Shown: positions 29,601 to 37,301 of the stretch, piece by piece
How positions within the stretch are numbered: the first letter of the stretch is position 1
Layout: each line of letters begins with the position of its first letter
IMG/VR virus record: IMGVR_UViG_3300037245_000452
Coordinates: 1 to 40,724 of that record
Strand: one strand, 5' to 3'
DNA: 40,724 nucleotides
Source: a virus
Made by a program: the position numbers and the translations under genes
The notes under the pieces: model-generated
The model's database searches: none
Seen by the model: only the letters and a program-made list of their open reading frames with translations
Told to the model about the DNA's origin: nothing

Positions 29601-31463
29601 CGCTGCTTCAAATATGCTCAGCTGAGCCACTTCCTCTTGGACTGCATCTTTAAGAGCGGCTGCTACGGCTTGGACTTCAAAGGGTTGATCCTTTAACTCT
29701 TTACCATGCTTGAGATCATACTCAAGACTCTTTAGTTTAGTGATGCTATCCTCACCAACTGATAAGGCCTTGTGCGCCTCATTGATTGGCTTTACGTCCA
29801 TCTCGGCTGCGATCTCCATCAGTGCAATGGGGTCCTGTAAAGTCTGTGTATACCTGACCTTATGGTCTTCAATCTTTGCCTCTTGCTCAGCCTGAGCCTG
29901 TTGGTTTTCTGCTTCTGCCTGTTTTGCCTCTTCAACTTCCTGCTGCGCTTTTTGTTGTTTCTCTTGACGTACAGCCTCTTGGTTCTCAGCCGTTGCTTTG
30001 GCGACCTCTGATATCTTCGTTTCTTGATTCTCGGCTGCCTGTTGATCCATACCAGAGTCAAGGGCCTCTGTGCTTTCAGCATCAAAGTCTTGCTTCTCTA
30101 CCAGCAAGTTTCTGGCTCTGAGGTTTTGCTCTTCTGTTAGTGGCACATATTTCTTCCAAAGGTTCTTCGCAAGAGTGGCACCATCAAATGTGGATTGAAT
30201 AACACCACCAGCACCAACCATACCAAATCCTGCCATAAATCCCAGCTTGCCACCTTTCTTTCTGCTTGTATGGAATGCTTCCGTTTGGACATGCTTCCAA
30301 TACACTTCCCAAATCTGATCCGTGGTTGCGCCTTCGGGGGCATGACTAACTACCTCCGCATATGCCTCTGTGTAGGCTTGAAGATTCTCTTCGCCCATTT
30401 CACCAACGCCAGCCATGGTTGCTCTTCTAATATTATTGGTTGCGTTCTGGATGAACTTACCAGCAATGTTTTTAATGCCAAGGTTCTTGCCTATTTGTTT
30501 TAGGAACCTGATTTGCAATACATTGCCAGCAAACTCCGCTGGCGTTCCTAACCCGGCGTGTATAGCTGCATTGGTGAAAGCAATCTCTTGAGAGTCACCT
30601 TTCTTAATGCTCTCTTGAAACTTGCTACCAAACATTTGCTCATAGGTTACAACTAAACCAACGGGACCACTGATTGCGGTCGTAATCATTGCTGGTGCAT
30701 ACTCAAAAATACTGGTGGTTACGTCCTCAACATCACCAAGAAAGCCACCCTCAAAGGCCTTCTGCGGATCAACATCAGCATGTACAATGTCGGCAACTAC
30801 ACGAACACCAGCAGCTAACTTTGTGCGGTCCTCTTCCCTGATCTCTGCAATGGCTTGCTTACGGGCTGCTTGCGGATTCTTTGGATTAATTTCCTTGGCC
30901 CGTTCCATTGCCTCAAAGTTAAGCGTTGGAGATATGTACTGACCGGGGTGTTCCTTTTGACCTCGCTCGACCTGTGCCGCAATGGCATACCCTATATCAG
31001 CGGTACCTTTGCGGAGTGATTGAATATCACGTTTGGCCAATTGCTTTAAACGGCTTGGGTCTTTGATATTTGCGGCATCTTTGCGAAGCTTGTCGGCAAC
31101 CTCTTTATTCTTACCCTTTGCAAAGTCTTCCAATGAGATAAATTCGTGGTGGGCTTCTGGATCGTTGCCAGCTGCAACCCATTCACGAAGTGACATTCCT
31201 TCTCCTTGCTTAGGCGCAGCTGTAGGGGCTGTTTCGGCGGGGGCTTTCGGCCCAAACAGTTTTGGTGTGAACTCTTTGTCAGGTGCTGCTTCTGGTTCTG
31301 CTTCGACTGGGGCTGGTTTAGCTTCGGGTGTAGGCTCTGCCTTCTCAAGCTTCGGTGGATTAACAACCTCATTTATAATCGTATCAAGATAATCCTCTTG
31401 CTCTTCCTCTTCTGCCATTGTACGAGCTACTTGCCCAATTAGAGTGTCAAGATAGTCTGCCAT
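23592..31463 (-). CDS. Giant polyvalent internal virion protein, 2623 aa: metallopeptidase, radical-SAM-like, nucleotidyltransferase, LPD38-like
   Basis: This is probably packaged in the virion and ejected with DNA. Residues 3-33 contain two D-Y-L-D-T-[LI]-I motifs in an acidic, Pro/Ala-rich region. A helical part follows, then Gln/Ala/Glu-rich low complexity (about 470-530) and a second charged helix (about 614-695). H-E-L-G-H at 913-917 marks a zincin metallopeptidase. Residues about 1250-1570 look like a radical-SAM-type TIM barrel with C-S-Y-C at 1334-1337, G-G-L-R-L-F-S-F-S-D, I-T-K-R-P, and a Cys cluster near 1545-1567. A nucleotidyltransferase has G-S (1663-1664), D-L-D (1675-1677) and D-V-D (1712-1714). 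The last about 850 residues resemble large polyvalent protein domain LPD38. Individual catalytic claims are motif-based. Confidence 0.8.
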   Translation of the reverse strand: MADYLDTLIGQVARTMAEEEEQEDYLDTIINEVVNPPKLEKAEPTPEAKPAPVEAEPEAAPDKEFTPKLFGPKAPAETAPTAAPKQGEGMSLREWVAAGNDPEAHHEFISLEDFAKGKNKEVADKLRKDAANIKDPSRLKQLAKRDIQSLRKGTADIGYAIAAQVERGQKEHPGQYISPTLNFEAMERAKEINPKNPQAARKQAIAEIREEDRTKLAAGVRVVADIVHADVDPQKAFEGGFLGDVEDVTTSIFEYAPAMITTAISGPVGLVVTYEQMFGSKFQESIKKGDSQEIAFTNAAIHAGLGTPAEFAGNVLQIRFLKQIGKNLGIKNIAGKFIQNATNNIRRATMAGVGEMGEENLQAYTEAYAEVVSHAPEGATTDQIWEVYWKHVQTEAFHTSRKKGGKLGFMAGFGMVGAGGVIQSTFDGATLAKNLWKKYVPLTEEQNLRARNLLVEKQDFDAESTEALDSGMDQQAAENQETKISEVAKATAENQEAVRQEKQQKAQQEVEEAKQAEAENQQAQAEQEAKIEDHKVRYTQTLQDPIALMEIAAEMDVKPINEAHKALSVGEDSITKLKSLEYDLKHGKELKDQPFEVQAVAAALKDAVQEEVAQLSIFEAAKTETEEAEKAAKEAEKTAKANEREAEKAKKETEKVIDETAKAQESLIGEIESVSEQFEKEQEAIEAKTKAAEEEKKIKPSYRRKAQRKAAGISETKAKRMDQAFAEQRRKAAEKKEAVKKPADLKAALRFSDGTVLTGTSHFAILDTLTEAQHEEVAKQTVERGFDSKVSGFKSVDESTAAYGVTKSEQLKLKTTSKEFIEKAEKLGKKVKDKAQLKTLIEERIAKKSKKLNLGNMKVVETLDDLKDVVSKEQLAELKKLDAVAFYDPNTKTSYIIADQHQTLVSGLVSAWHELGHQKLDELAKATGVSLDGLWDTVAKQNPEQIKKIMADGLDRNRAAEEILIETYEASKNPTLRSKVQAALKKIAAKLGFPVNEMGQLDGIIGAMKTAILRPEAKGASFLSADQRKVMNGIEASPLTDKTGKPVGVSPHPLHPSIGTAKRPASLRKRGNLSENQVAFIEAYMESMPAAYKEHFGVFFSKEKGTSMTQLKKFGELKQDAKHVVTMYKDGDVGHFLEEFGYFAARRLLKKGEAKGLYNEWLKTKPKDVKKPVDWQRWFATSYAEWYLGHNVAPTSGLTKAFQKITQAAKAIYLRLKGYNTKQTEVQSMFEDIASGQRDIVSDKYFYSDKNIMDRYLFGVEANPHEAAAQGFSKNNKTYWNYDPGNICPKTEAFAGWLEKQFEAKDISLKDLTEISIWVELTNQARQEGIDVPCSYCYVEQNRRNAVILHNEGAPKTRVDYEKVKTMVTAIPYHDYLIKKNEKGKNKGKFVFSNEMVAEANLRGGLRLFSFSDYIRGAHRAQMELMMEHAKERGLSIKAITKRPEFVEDFAHTGITINVSIDTEGTGMDHSTAYALAKKYPNVHVRVVAKNPADFVEHGKNNRVGVITLFHGDKANTPEGYENMSYKSVSVKEILEKDPSLRNKTCCLNEAKCFNGKLNTQCQANCGNGMGNLSIPKILTGAEAKANAKAIQEANLIKPRLEAAEPTITKTEGKDIPKGEIVQPVDTGKAISASFVIDSFTKLNPFENEGIYAGDIDAMYIIGSEAKGTATKKSDLDIAIVIPEIEGKTSLKVTEEFHQAHGRDLPIWNGRDVDFQFFYATDTELQDYSAIEIPMLEPLKLSMRKSVQSQVTPKQWQQLKHLGIQKKSFGQKVASAFDNLGGKIAEAMADPLYRLKQLQDKKGNIKSSEDAYLSFNMVTNFTNIFRSLLYDGRLQWVNNWVQYNKADQKVGGLMNVFENLGSDAELFMYRMMGKSAQEMLKKGRKNLFGTDGQGKDLNDQEVIDNLMESTQKLYDTNKKAWKEAEARLKEINVSVLDIMEQGNLINSETRSEWQRETYVPFFRVMDDIQGTDVMILHPGTPAKIKGIHKLAGGRENVADPMSNLLGAYAQGVHAALKNTSRLKAVKLLHDLGLAEPTTDQTGRMVLDVKIKGKTHYWQVHDKMAFNAIMAMDDMTQGAFSSIVTAPKRWLTFAVTQNPAFRLANFLRDSLTTATLEKEFIPIWTSLVGMYDTAFNTEISKEYRSTGGSFSGAYHQRDILSTSSKGIESLRKEALKGRRTTPFKKGNILGMAKQVLNPMSWLDLYNKMGDISENAARVGLYRVKRKKGATAQEAGFAAKDLLDFHRTSRNRFLRTFIHTVPFLNARIQGLYKLGREGTNVKKGKAHMANFYLTATMIGMLSIGNHLLYRDDDRYKGLTDDEKWYYFHFYDLPGIPGHVQIPSPFEIGTIAGKAPVVLWERFIDQRTDNDEVKRFLTFAMMDMFGFNMIPQALKPIVQQYMNKDFFTEAPIVPRRLQGIDANLVFDRRTSVTAKALGKAAEAAGLPEAWQEPIRIEKIFKDYFSYLGVATFQGIDLAYDWITNAPDDPLDVETIKYLTGVGRFYKGTGPARRTKYDEMFWKLATAVDKAHKSINHIKKESGFQAQRAYRKEHKPVLAAKFKTEFVKLRLRTLKTKENRIYNSTKPVTQKRKELNKLQHERNELMRVNVEKINKLMEKRKEQMNAN

Positions 31464-31478
31464 TATATATTATCCCTC

Positions 31479-32951
31479 TTATTTGTATTGTTCATCCAAG
31501 ATAATTTGCTTTATCTGCGGCACCGTCTTACCCTGTCGGAGTAGTTCCTCAGTTCTTTTTTTGATATCAGACACCTGTTCTGGACTGGTATTCTTTTTGG
31601 ATATGGTTTTTCGTTCTGACTCTGCCACATCAACATCACCACCCGCACCAACTGGAAGTCCGGTCGGTCTGCCGGGGAGATTGGATTTACGGCCCGGTAG
31701 GGCTGAGCGAGTTGAATTGTATAACTTCATGAATGCGGCTGATTCTTCTGGATTGTTGAAGTCAGTACCCATTGTCTTTACAGCAAACTCACGGGCGCTG
31801 TTAAGATCACGGGCTGACTTAATGGCCATAACATGGCGCATTGCTTCGCCACGGGCTTTAGTTAGATCGCCACCAGCATTTTGTAGATATGCAGGAACCA
31901 GATCCACTAAATCTGTGGCCAATTTGTACTCAGTACTTCGGCCCTTCTTGTCTTCTGCAATACCGGCTGCTTTCGCCTGTTTGGTTTGGGCTTGCGTCTT
32001 CTTGAGAGTAGCTGCTTTCGATCTATTCTCAATTGTCATAAAACCCTGCTTATCAAATTCAGCCTGATCAATCTCACCTAAATCTACCACCTTGCCGTCA
32101 ACATGTTTCCAGACATGTATGCGCTTCTTAGGTTTACCAGTTCCTGATCTATTTTCAAGATTAGCAACTTGTGCATGCAGTCCCTCTTCATTCATATAAA
32201 GACCAGACTTCGAAAGTTCCTGAGCGTTTCGCATCATAGACTCTGAGTCTTCTTTGGCCATTACTTTGAAGTATCCCTCTGCGCTGTCAAGTACAGTCGC
32301 TTGTGTTTTAAAGTTTTCGTACATAGCCATTTCGCTGCTAAAGTTGAAGTCAGCCTTTTCACCATTGGCATATGTAACATTGTAAGACTTTCCGTCTTTG
32401 CCAATGACTATATCAGAACCATCGTGATGTTTCTCGTAGGCCTTCTCAACGTTGCGCCATACATTTGTCCAATCAGTTTGGCCGCCTTGAAGACCTGACT
32501 GTACATCTGCTTCGGCACTCTGCATATCCTTAACGATCTCTGTACGAGCGCTTTCCCATTGTGCTGCTTTGGTTTTCATTCTGGACCGGGTTAGCTCTTC
32601 ATCTTGTAGGGCAAGACCAACTTGACCAACTTGATGATCCTTATAGGCTTTTCCCTGAGCGGCTGTCCAGCCTTCCATATTAGGTAGGTATACCTCTCCA
32701 CTCCGCTTTGCCTCTTCAGATGCAATCGCAAACTCTCCTACATATTTATCATGTTGAAGGACTGATTCCTTTTGCTGGACTGTGAGCTTATGTATTTCCG
32801 TTTTCTCAGCAGCCGCAGTTTGTTCCATGCCAAGGCGCTCTTTATCAGCCGCTGCTGCTTTTAATCCACCAACAACACCAGCAACCTGTCCAATGACACC
32901 CATGATTCGTTTTGATTGATCTTCTTTTCTTGGTTCAATGATTGCTACCAT
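31479..32951 (-). CDS. Internal virion / ejected structural protein, 490 aa
   Basis: After a short basic start, the N-terminus has a Gly/Ala/Val-rich helix (V-I-G-Q-V-A-G-V-V-G-G-L). Long Lys/Glu/Gln-rich coiled-coil segments and an Arg/Pro/Gly-rich stretch near residue 430 follow. No enzyme motif is visible. AAGGAGG lies upstream. The position just before the giant polyvalent gene and after two other small internal proteins matches the internal core or ejection proteins of podoviruses. The assignment relies on context and composition. Confidence 0.6.
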   Translation of the reverse strand: MVAIIEPRKEDQSKRIMGVIGQVAGVVGGLKAAAADKERLGMEQTAAAEKTEIHKLTVQQKESVLQHDKYVGEFAIASEEAKRSGEVYLPNMEGWTAAQGKAYKDHQVGQVGLALQDEELTRSRMKTKAAQWESARTEIVKDMQSAEADVQSGLQGGQTDWTNVWRNVEKAYEKHHDGSDIVIGKDGKSYNVTYANGEKADFNFSSEMAMYENFKTQATVLDSAEGYFKVMAKEDSESMMRNAQELSKSGLYMNEEGLHAQVANLENRSGTGKPKKRIHVWKHVDGKVVDLGEIDQAEFDKQGFMTIENRSKAATLKKTQAQTKQAKAAGIAEDKKGRSTEYKLATDLVDLVPAYLQNAGGDLTKARGEAMRHVMAIKSARDLNSAREFAVKTMGTDFNNPEESAAFMKLYNSTRSALPGRKSNLPGRPTGLPVGAGGDVDVAESERKTISKKNTSPEQVSDIKKRTEELLRQGKTVPQIKQIILDEQYK

Positions 32952-32968
32952 TTAAAATCCTCCTTAAT

Positions 32969-33220
32969 TTAGCTTAACATATAAGCGCCTAATCCGACTA
33001 CGGCACCAATCGCCGTACCCCAACCGGGCAGTACCATAGTACCCGCTGCTGCGCCAGAGGCTGCTGCGCCTAAGCCGCCAACTACATCCTTGCCCGGTTC
33101 TCCAGCTTTGATAATTCTATCCTGTTGTGCGAATGTTTGTCCTGATTGAGCTAATAGACCTTTTGCTTTGTCTACAAAGCCGGGTCCAGCACCCGTTTGA
33201 ATTCCCGGTAGTCCTGCCAT
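32969..33220 (-). CDS. Small Gly/Ala-rich virion protein with membrane-like segment, 83 aa
   Basis: Residues about 46-82 are almost pure Gly, Ala, Val, Thr and Leu with a single Trp, resembling the glycine-zipper helices of membrane-inserting proteins. The first half is polar with Q-T-F-A-Q-Q-D-R. In this location it may be an ejected protein that helps form a channel through the envelope. AAGGAG precedes the start. Confidence 0.55.
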   Translation of the reverse strand: MAGLPGIQTGAGPGFVDKAKGLLAQSGQTFAQQDRIIKAGEPGKDVVGGLGAAASGAAAGTMVLPGWGTAIGAVVGLGAYMLS

Positions 33221-33231
33221 GATTATTCTCC

Positions 33232-34017
33232 TTATACTGGTAAGCCAGCTGCGGTAGCCTTACGTGCAAAGTCTTCTTCCTCAGCTGTCTTTCTGATTTG
33301 CATTTCTCCACCAGCGGTTGCCTTCGCTTTTTCAAGACCGATGCCCTGAAAGGCCGCTGCGCCTCTGCCAGAGGATGGATCAATTCCCATCCGTGACATA
33401 TCTCGTACTGCTGTTTCCTGCGCTCCCTTAAAAGCATGTTGTACACCAGCACGATGTTCACCTACTCGGCCCTCAACATCAACACCCGCCAGAGCGTCCT
33501 CATAAATTGACTGCACAAGACCTTGACGTTTGCCAATCGTTTCTAACTGGCTTTTAGCTGCCTCTGTTTGCAGTGGTAGTAATTCACCCTGCGCCTTGAG
33601 TTGCTCATTAATCAATTCCATCTCAGACACATATTCATCAGCATCATACCCTTGTCTTTCGCCTTCTGTTTGGCCGCCGAACTTCTCAGGCTCAGGTTCA
33701 TCAAACTTCGAGTCGCCAAGTCCCGCCCAAGCCTTACCAGCTTTTTTCCTGTCTTTATCCCATTGCTTCCATTCATTTGTAACTCGTTGTTGGTTGGGGT
33801 CGTAGGTCACCCCAAACTTAAAGAGATTAAACATTTCGTCAGCCATGTCCTGCTGCTTCTCAGAGATTGCCAGCATGCCTTTATTAAAATCTTTATCGAC
33901 CTCTTGACCACCACCCCCGCCTTTGCACCCGCCAATGGGACCATAATACTCAGTCCATTCAGCTTCAATGACTTCGAGTGTTTCCATGTCGATTACTATT
34001 TTGGTATAAATCTTCAC
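33232..34017 (-). CDS. Virion structural protein (internal), GTG start, 261 aa
   Basis: The protein begins M-K-I-Y-T-K-I-V-I-D-M and then C-K-G-G-G-G-G. This arrangement is often seen at the start of internal virion proteins in podovirus-like phages. The middle is highly charged with long helices, and the last 60 residues include R-G-A-A-A-F-Q-G-I. The start is GTG (34015-34017), overlapping the upstream TAG stop by one base; AGGAGG lies upstream. Confidence 0.65.
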   Translation of the reverse strand: MKIYTKIVIDMETLEVIEAEWTEYYGPIGGCKGGGGGQEVDKDFNKGMLAISEKQQDMADEMFNLFKFGVTYDPNQQRVTNEWKQWDKDRKKAGKAWAGLGDSKFDEPEPEKFGGQTEGERQGYDADEYVSEMELINEQLKAQGELLPLQTEAAKSQLETIGKRQGLVQSIYEDALAGVDVEGRVGEHRAGVQHAFKGAQETAVRDMSRMGIDPSSGRGAAAFQGIGLEKAKATAGGEMQIRKTAEEEDFARKATAAGLPV

Positions 34018-34532
34018 TATAGGTCCTCCTGCGTTATGTAAAGTATTTTCCCCTCCACAGGTTTATTATCTTTAGCTGACCAGATTAAAAACGGGAAGGT
34101 CCCGCCGTCATTTAAGCCAACCTTTTTAAGATATTCAATCGCATGCGTATTCCATGATGGAAGCATTCCCATGATCATTGGGTAGGTATTTAGAATCAAA
34201 TTCATTGCTTCTTTTCCGATAGTCACTAAATAATCTTTACCCCAATATTCGGGATAGGCCATGAAGTGACAATATGCATGCGTCTTTTCCATTCTGTTAA
34301 GCCAGAACATACCCATGGTGTCGCCCATCACTTTAATCTCGAACCAGACTGTAGTCTTGCCGTCCTTAACCATTGCAAGGAAGTCAAGATCATTTTGTAT
34401 CTGACCGTCATGAAAGAGCAGTTCGTGAGTTCCAGACTCCACCATACGCTCGTAAAGGTCCTTAATGTAACTGTCCCTGTGTAAGGGTATGCCGTCTACG
34501 TGCGTGTAAGGTATAAATTCTAATCCGTCCAT
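34017..34532 (-). CDS. GNAT-like acetyltransferase-fold protein, 171 aa
   Basis: The pattern of strands and helices resembles a GNAT fold: V-W-F-E-I-K-V-M-G-D-T-M-G-M-F in the middle, followed by Y-W-G-K-D-Y-L, a helix, and A-I-E-Y-L-K-K-V-G-L near residue 128. Similar GNAT-like proteins sit among structural genes of many podovirus-like phages. The acetyl-CoA loop is not clearly conserved, so catalysis is uncertain. AGGAGGG precedes the start. Confidence 0.6.
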   Translation of the reverse strand: MDGLEFIPYTHVDGIPLHRDSYIKDLYERMVESGTHELLFHDGQIQNDLDFLAMVKDGKTTVWFEIKVMGDTMGMFWLNRMEKTHAYCHFMAYPEYWGKDYLVTIGKEAMNLILNTYPMIMGMLPSWNTHAIEYLKKVGLNDGGTFPFLIWSAKDNKPVEGKILYITQEDL

Positions 34533-34580
34533 GATGTTTCCCTCCTACTTGTTTTTAAGTCCTATTTTGCAATTCATAAA

Positions 34581-35012
34581 TTACCTCTCAGCCCGGTAAA
34601 CAATTCCGTCCAGACTGGTTAAGGTTAAAGATACTCCATCGACCATTGTAAGGTTGCCGTTCCTATCGATTGTAACATGACCACTTGAGTCATTATCAGA
34701 GGCTATCGGAAAGTAGCGAGTTGCTGCTGGGCGAAAGGTCAGCGGCATATTATATGCCACGGTGTCAAGGTCTGTCCCTAAGACAACGCCCGTGAGGTAA
34801 ATCATATTATCGACTTTACGGTAACCGGCTTCTCCGTAGGGCGAACCGTAATGCTGCCACCCGTTTAAAAGATTCATGCGGGTCCATATGTCTTCCGTCT
34901 GATCCGATATCGTAACCAGCTTTATCAGTGTATCCCGAAAGGCATTGAACAGGTCCCAGCGACTCTTCTCTTCGAAAACGGGGAGTTCTGGAATTGGTAT
35001 AAAGTCAGACAT
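34581..35012 (-). CDS. Short tail or head fibre protein, 143 aa
   Basis: The N-terminal 40 residues look like an attachment helix. The rest reads G-W-Q-H-Y-G-S-P-Y-G-E-A-G-Y, I-Y-L-T-G-V-V, L-T-F-R-P-A-A-T-R-Y-F-P and S-L-D-G-I-V-Y-R. This is a motif set found in C-terminal domains of many phage fibres. It would trimerise and bind host surface. Its start overlaps the nozzle stop (TAATG). Confidence 0.7.
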   Translation of the reverse strand: MSDFIPIPELPVFEEKSRWDLFNAFRDTLIKLVTISDQTEDIWTRMNLLNGWQHYGSPYGEAGYRKVDNMIYLTGVVLGTDLDTVAYNMPLTFRPAATRYFPIASDNDSSGHVTIDRNGNLTMVDGVSLTLTSLDGIVYRAER

Positions 35013-36916
35013 TATGACCCCATCAGTTCTTGTGGTGATTGGGCAACCGTTACCCGGCGCACCGGGACATACCCGGCAACCTCAAACTCCACCCGGCGGC
35101 CTCTGATCGGTGGTAGTCTAAAATATTTATCATCGCTCACGTTGCGTTCAAAGACAAGAACATTATCAACGTACAGTCTAAATTTAACATACTGATTAAT
35201 TTGTAAACTACTTAAATCCTGCATTGCTGAAAAGTTGAAATGCTGAGCATTGAAGTAATAGTTTGGATTCTCAATTTCTGATAGATCGTCTTGGATACCA
35301 TCGCCATAATTAAAGGGGTCCTGTAAATCTCCAGTGGCCCATACAACCGCATTTAGCGCTTCAAGGATCGAGTTATCTGAAATATCCTCAACCAGATCAT
35401 CGTAAAAATCAACATCGACCATTACCTGAGCGCACGTAAAAGATACATCTGCTGGCAGCAAGTGTCTACGTGACTTCCATCGGTAATAAAGCCGGTTGTA
35501 GGGATCGCCTTCCCATTCACGTATCGAATCGGTTGTAACCGCTCCGACTGATGTTCGTTCCTCTTGAATGAGATAGAGCTTACCCTCAGCTACTTTTAGA
35601 TGGGATGCCATGTATGGCTGCCTTAATGAAGTGAATAGCTTATTCTGTAAATCAAGAATGAAAGTACCACTGTTTGTAGCATCGTCAAAGAAGCCAAAAT
35701 ACATACCATTAAAAACCTCACCATGCATATATGTTGGATAGTAATTTTCTTGCCAGTCGGTAGGTGTCAACCATTCAAACGTGACATTCTGTGGTCCATT
35801 GTGGTCAATCATTATCAGCCCCTCATAAGAGGCGTAAATAACTCCAAACGGACTTGATACCAGACTCCGCTTTGCAACACATGGATAGAAACCATTGAGC
35901 CGTTGCTTCTGCATTGCCTCTGGTGCGTACCCGCTTACCATATAAGGTACACCCTCTGTCAACACAACAATGTTGGTGCCTAATTGGCCAAGACCTACAA
36001 TGTCATAGTCAAAGGATAGAACGTATTCATCTGGCCACATGTGCGGCTTATACGGCTCTGAGAGATAGAGTTCGTTTCCTATAAACCCAGCGAAGATTCC
36101 ATTAGACAGACCAATAAGACCGGTAAGACCAGTGGGTGCGCCTTCGCCAAACTCCGTTGAAAGTACTTCTCCAAGATCGGCATCGTCCACGTTATCTGTA
36201 AATGTGGAAGTTCCAAACACATGAGTTGCTGCATTGAACTCACCAACATATTGATACTCAGCGCCAAGGGCTGATGCGTTTGTTCGATAGACTCTGACGT
36301 ACGGTATATTGGCACCGGAGTCGGTTGTGGTTCGAAGACCAAAGCCAGCGGCGGGTTGTGTAAAGTCTTCAATAATAACATCGTCAGACCCATCATATAC
36401 GTTAGTGTTTAAGACCGGCGAGGGACCTGACTCCTGTCCATATCGATTGACATAGGTATAGACATAGGATCTAAACTCATCGCCACCATCATGCCCTGAC
36501 ACAAATCCCCAACCAGCTACCGGCTTAGCGTGGCCAACCTTATGAAAGTGGGCGGCTTGGTCCCACGCAATAGCGGAGTCGGGAAGATCATTCGAGTAGG
36601 CACGTAGCTCACCCTCTCCTGTAAAGAACAAACGTTCAAAAGAGTCATTGGCAAGCGGATTCTCAACATAGTCAACGTCATTAATAGAGAACAGCCATTG
36701 GCTTCCAATTGTAGTATCAACGCCGGTGGCTTCCCATTGAAATAATGACTTGTATGCTGCATCGTCAATTGCTAATTTAACCTCTGAATCACGCCATGAT
36801 CTAACATCAGAGCGCTCTACACGGGCATTCTCAGCAAGTGTCGCCTGTGACGGTTGCAGAAGATGAGGCGCAAGCTTAGGTTGTGTACCACTAAAAGTAT
36901 TAACTGAGATTTTCAT
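35012..36916 (-). CDS. Tail nozzle / tail tubular protein B-like, 634 aa
   Basis: This large, mostly beta protein begins M-K-I-S-V-N-T-F-S-G and contains L-L-Q-P-S-Q-A-T-L-A-E-N-A-R-V near residue 20. That stretch is typical of the nozzle/DNA-stabilising tail proteins of podoviruses (T7 gp12, P22 gp10-type). It also contains Y-V-Y-T-Y-V-N-R-Y-G-Q-E-S-G-P-S-P, a fibronectin-like strand motif seen in these proteins. Position after the adaptor genes agrees. It overlaps the upstream small gene by 17 bases. Confidence 0.75.
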   Translation of the reverse strand: MKISVNTFSGTQPKLAPHLLQPSQATLAENARVERSDVRSWRDSEVKLAIDDAAYKSLFQWEATGVDTTIGSQWLFSINDVDYVENPLANDSFERLFFTGEGELRAYSNDLPDSAIAWDQAAHFHKVGHAKPVAGWGFVSGHDGGDEFRSYVYTYVNRYGQESGPSPVLNTNVYDGSDDVIIEDFTQPAAGFGLRTTTDSGANIPYVRVYRTNASALGAEYQYVGEFNAATHVFGTSTFTDNVDDADLGEVLSTEFGEGAPTGLTGLIGLSNGIFAGFIGNELYLSEPYKPHMWPDEYVLSFDYDIVGLGQLGTNIVVLTEGVPYMVSGYAPEAMQKQRLNGFYPCVAKRSLVSSPFGVIYASYEGLIMIDHNGPQNVTFEWLTPTDWQENYYPTYMHGEVFNGMYFGFFDDATNSGTFILDLQNKLFTSLRQPYMASHLKVAEGKLYLIQEERTSVGAVTTDSIREWEGDPYNRLYYRWKSRRHLLPADVSFTCAQVMVDVDFYDDLVEDISDNSILEALNAVVWATGDLQDPFNYGDGIQDDLSEIENPNYYFNAQHFNFSAMQDLSSLQINQYVKFRLYVDNVLVFERNVSDDKYFRLPPIRGRRVEFEVAGYVPVRRVTVAQSPQELMGS

Positions 36917-37259
36917 CTTTGGTTGCCTCTATTTGTTTTATGTCAGCATCTACAAAGTCTTCATCCGTAATCAGCAGTGTGGGTGTATGCTTCGCAACTT
37001 CGGCCACAGCAATCAGCAGTTTATGCTGTGTGTTGCGCTCTGACTCACAAGCCTGTTGTAGGCCCAGCATCCGGTTGAACGCTTCGATCTGTAGGATCAA
37101 CCCTCTCTTGTGAGAGCAATCGTCTACCGTTTTTGGGACCTGTCTATCTCGGCTGGACCATGTGGTCTGCATGTAATGGGGGCATGTCTTTCGGTCACCA
37201 CTCATTTTATACTTTTTGTAGTATGCACATGTTTTGGTACAAGTGTCTTCAATAATCAT
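36900..37259 (-). CDS. Small Cys-containing late protein, 119 aa
   Basis: ATG 37259 is preferred because GGAGGG lies just upstream. The longer frame adds eight residues through a hairpin. Cys residues occur at C-T-K-T-C near residues 6-10, T-C-P-H near 26 and D-D-C-S-H near 48, a possible zinc knuckle. A helical C-terminal half follows. It sits between tail fibre and nozzle genes. Function is unknown. Confidence 0.6.
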   Translation of the reverse strand: MIIEDTCTKTCAYYKKYKMSGDRKTCPHYMQTTWSSRDRQVPKTVDDCSHKRGLILQIEAFNRMLGLQQACESERNTQHKLLIAVAEVAKHTPTLLITDEDFVDADIKQIEATKDENLS

Positions 37260-37274
37260 TTGGGTTCCCTCCCT

Positions 37275-37292
37275 GTTGTCCAAACGGACAAC
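37275..37292 (-). promoter_or_regulatory. Perfect 7-bp stem hairpin upstream of small Cys gene
   Basis: GTTGTCC (37275-37281) pairs perfectly with GGACAAC (37286-37292) across a four-base loop. On the - strand it lies just before the ribosome site of the gene at 36900-37259 and has no following U-run. An RNA-processing or translational role is more likely than termination. Confidence 0.55.
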
Positions 37293-37301
37293 GGTTAATG
37301 T

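Noticed and set aside
29228-30085. Several open frames on both strands within 29.2-30.1 kb
   Set aside because: They mirror the Glu/Ala/Gln-rich coiled-coil codons of the giant gene, have skewed Arg/Lys or Ser/Phe composition and no ribosome sites.
23592-31463. The giant protein as an N4-type virion RNA polymerase
   Set aside because: N4-like capsid and protein size suggested it, but no single-subunit RNA polymerase motifs are visible. The motifs seen are metallopeptidase, radical-SAM-like and nucleotidyltransferase.
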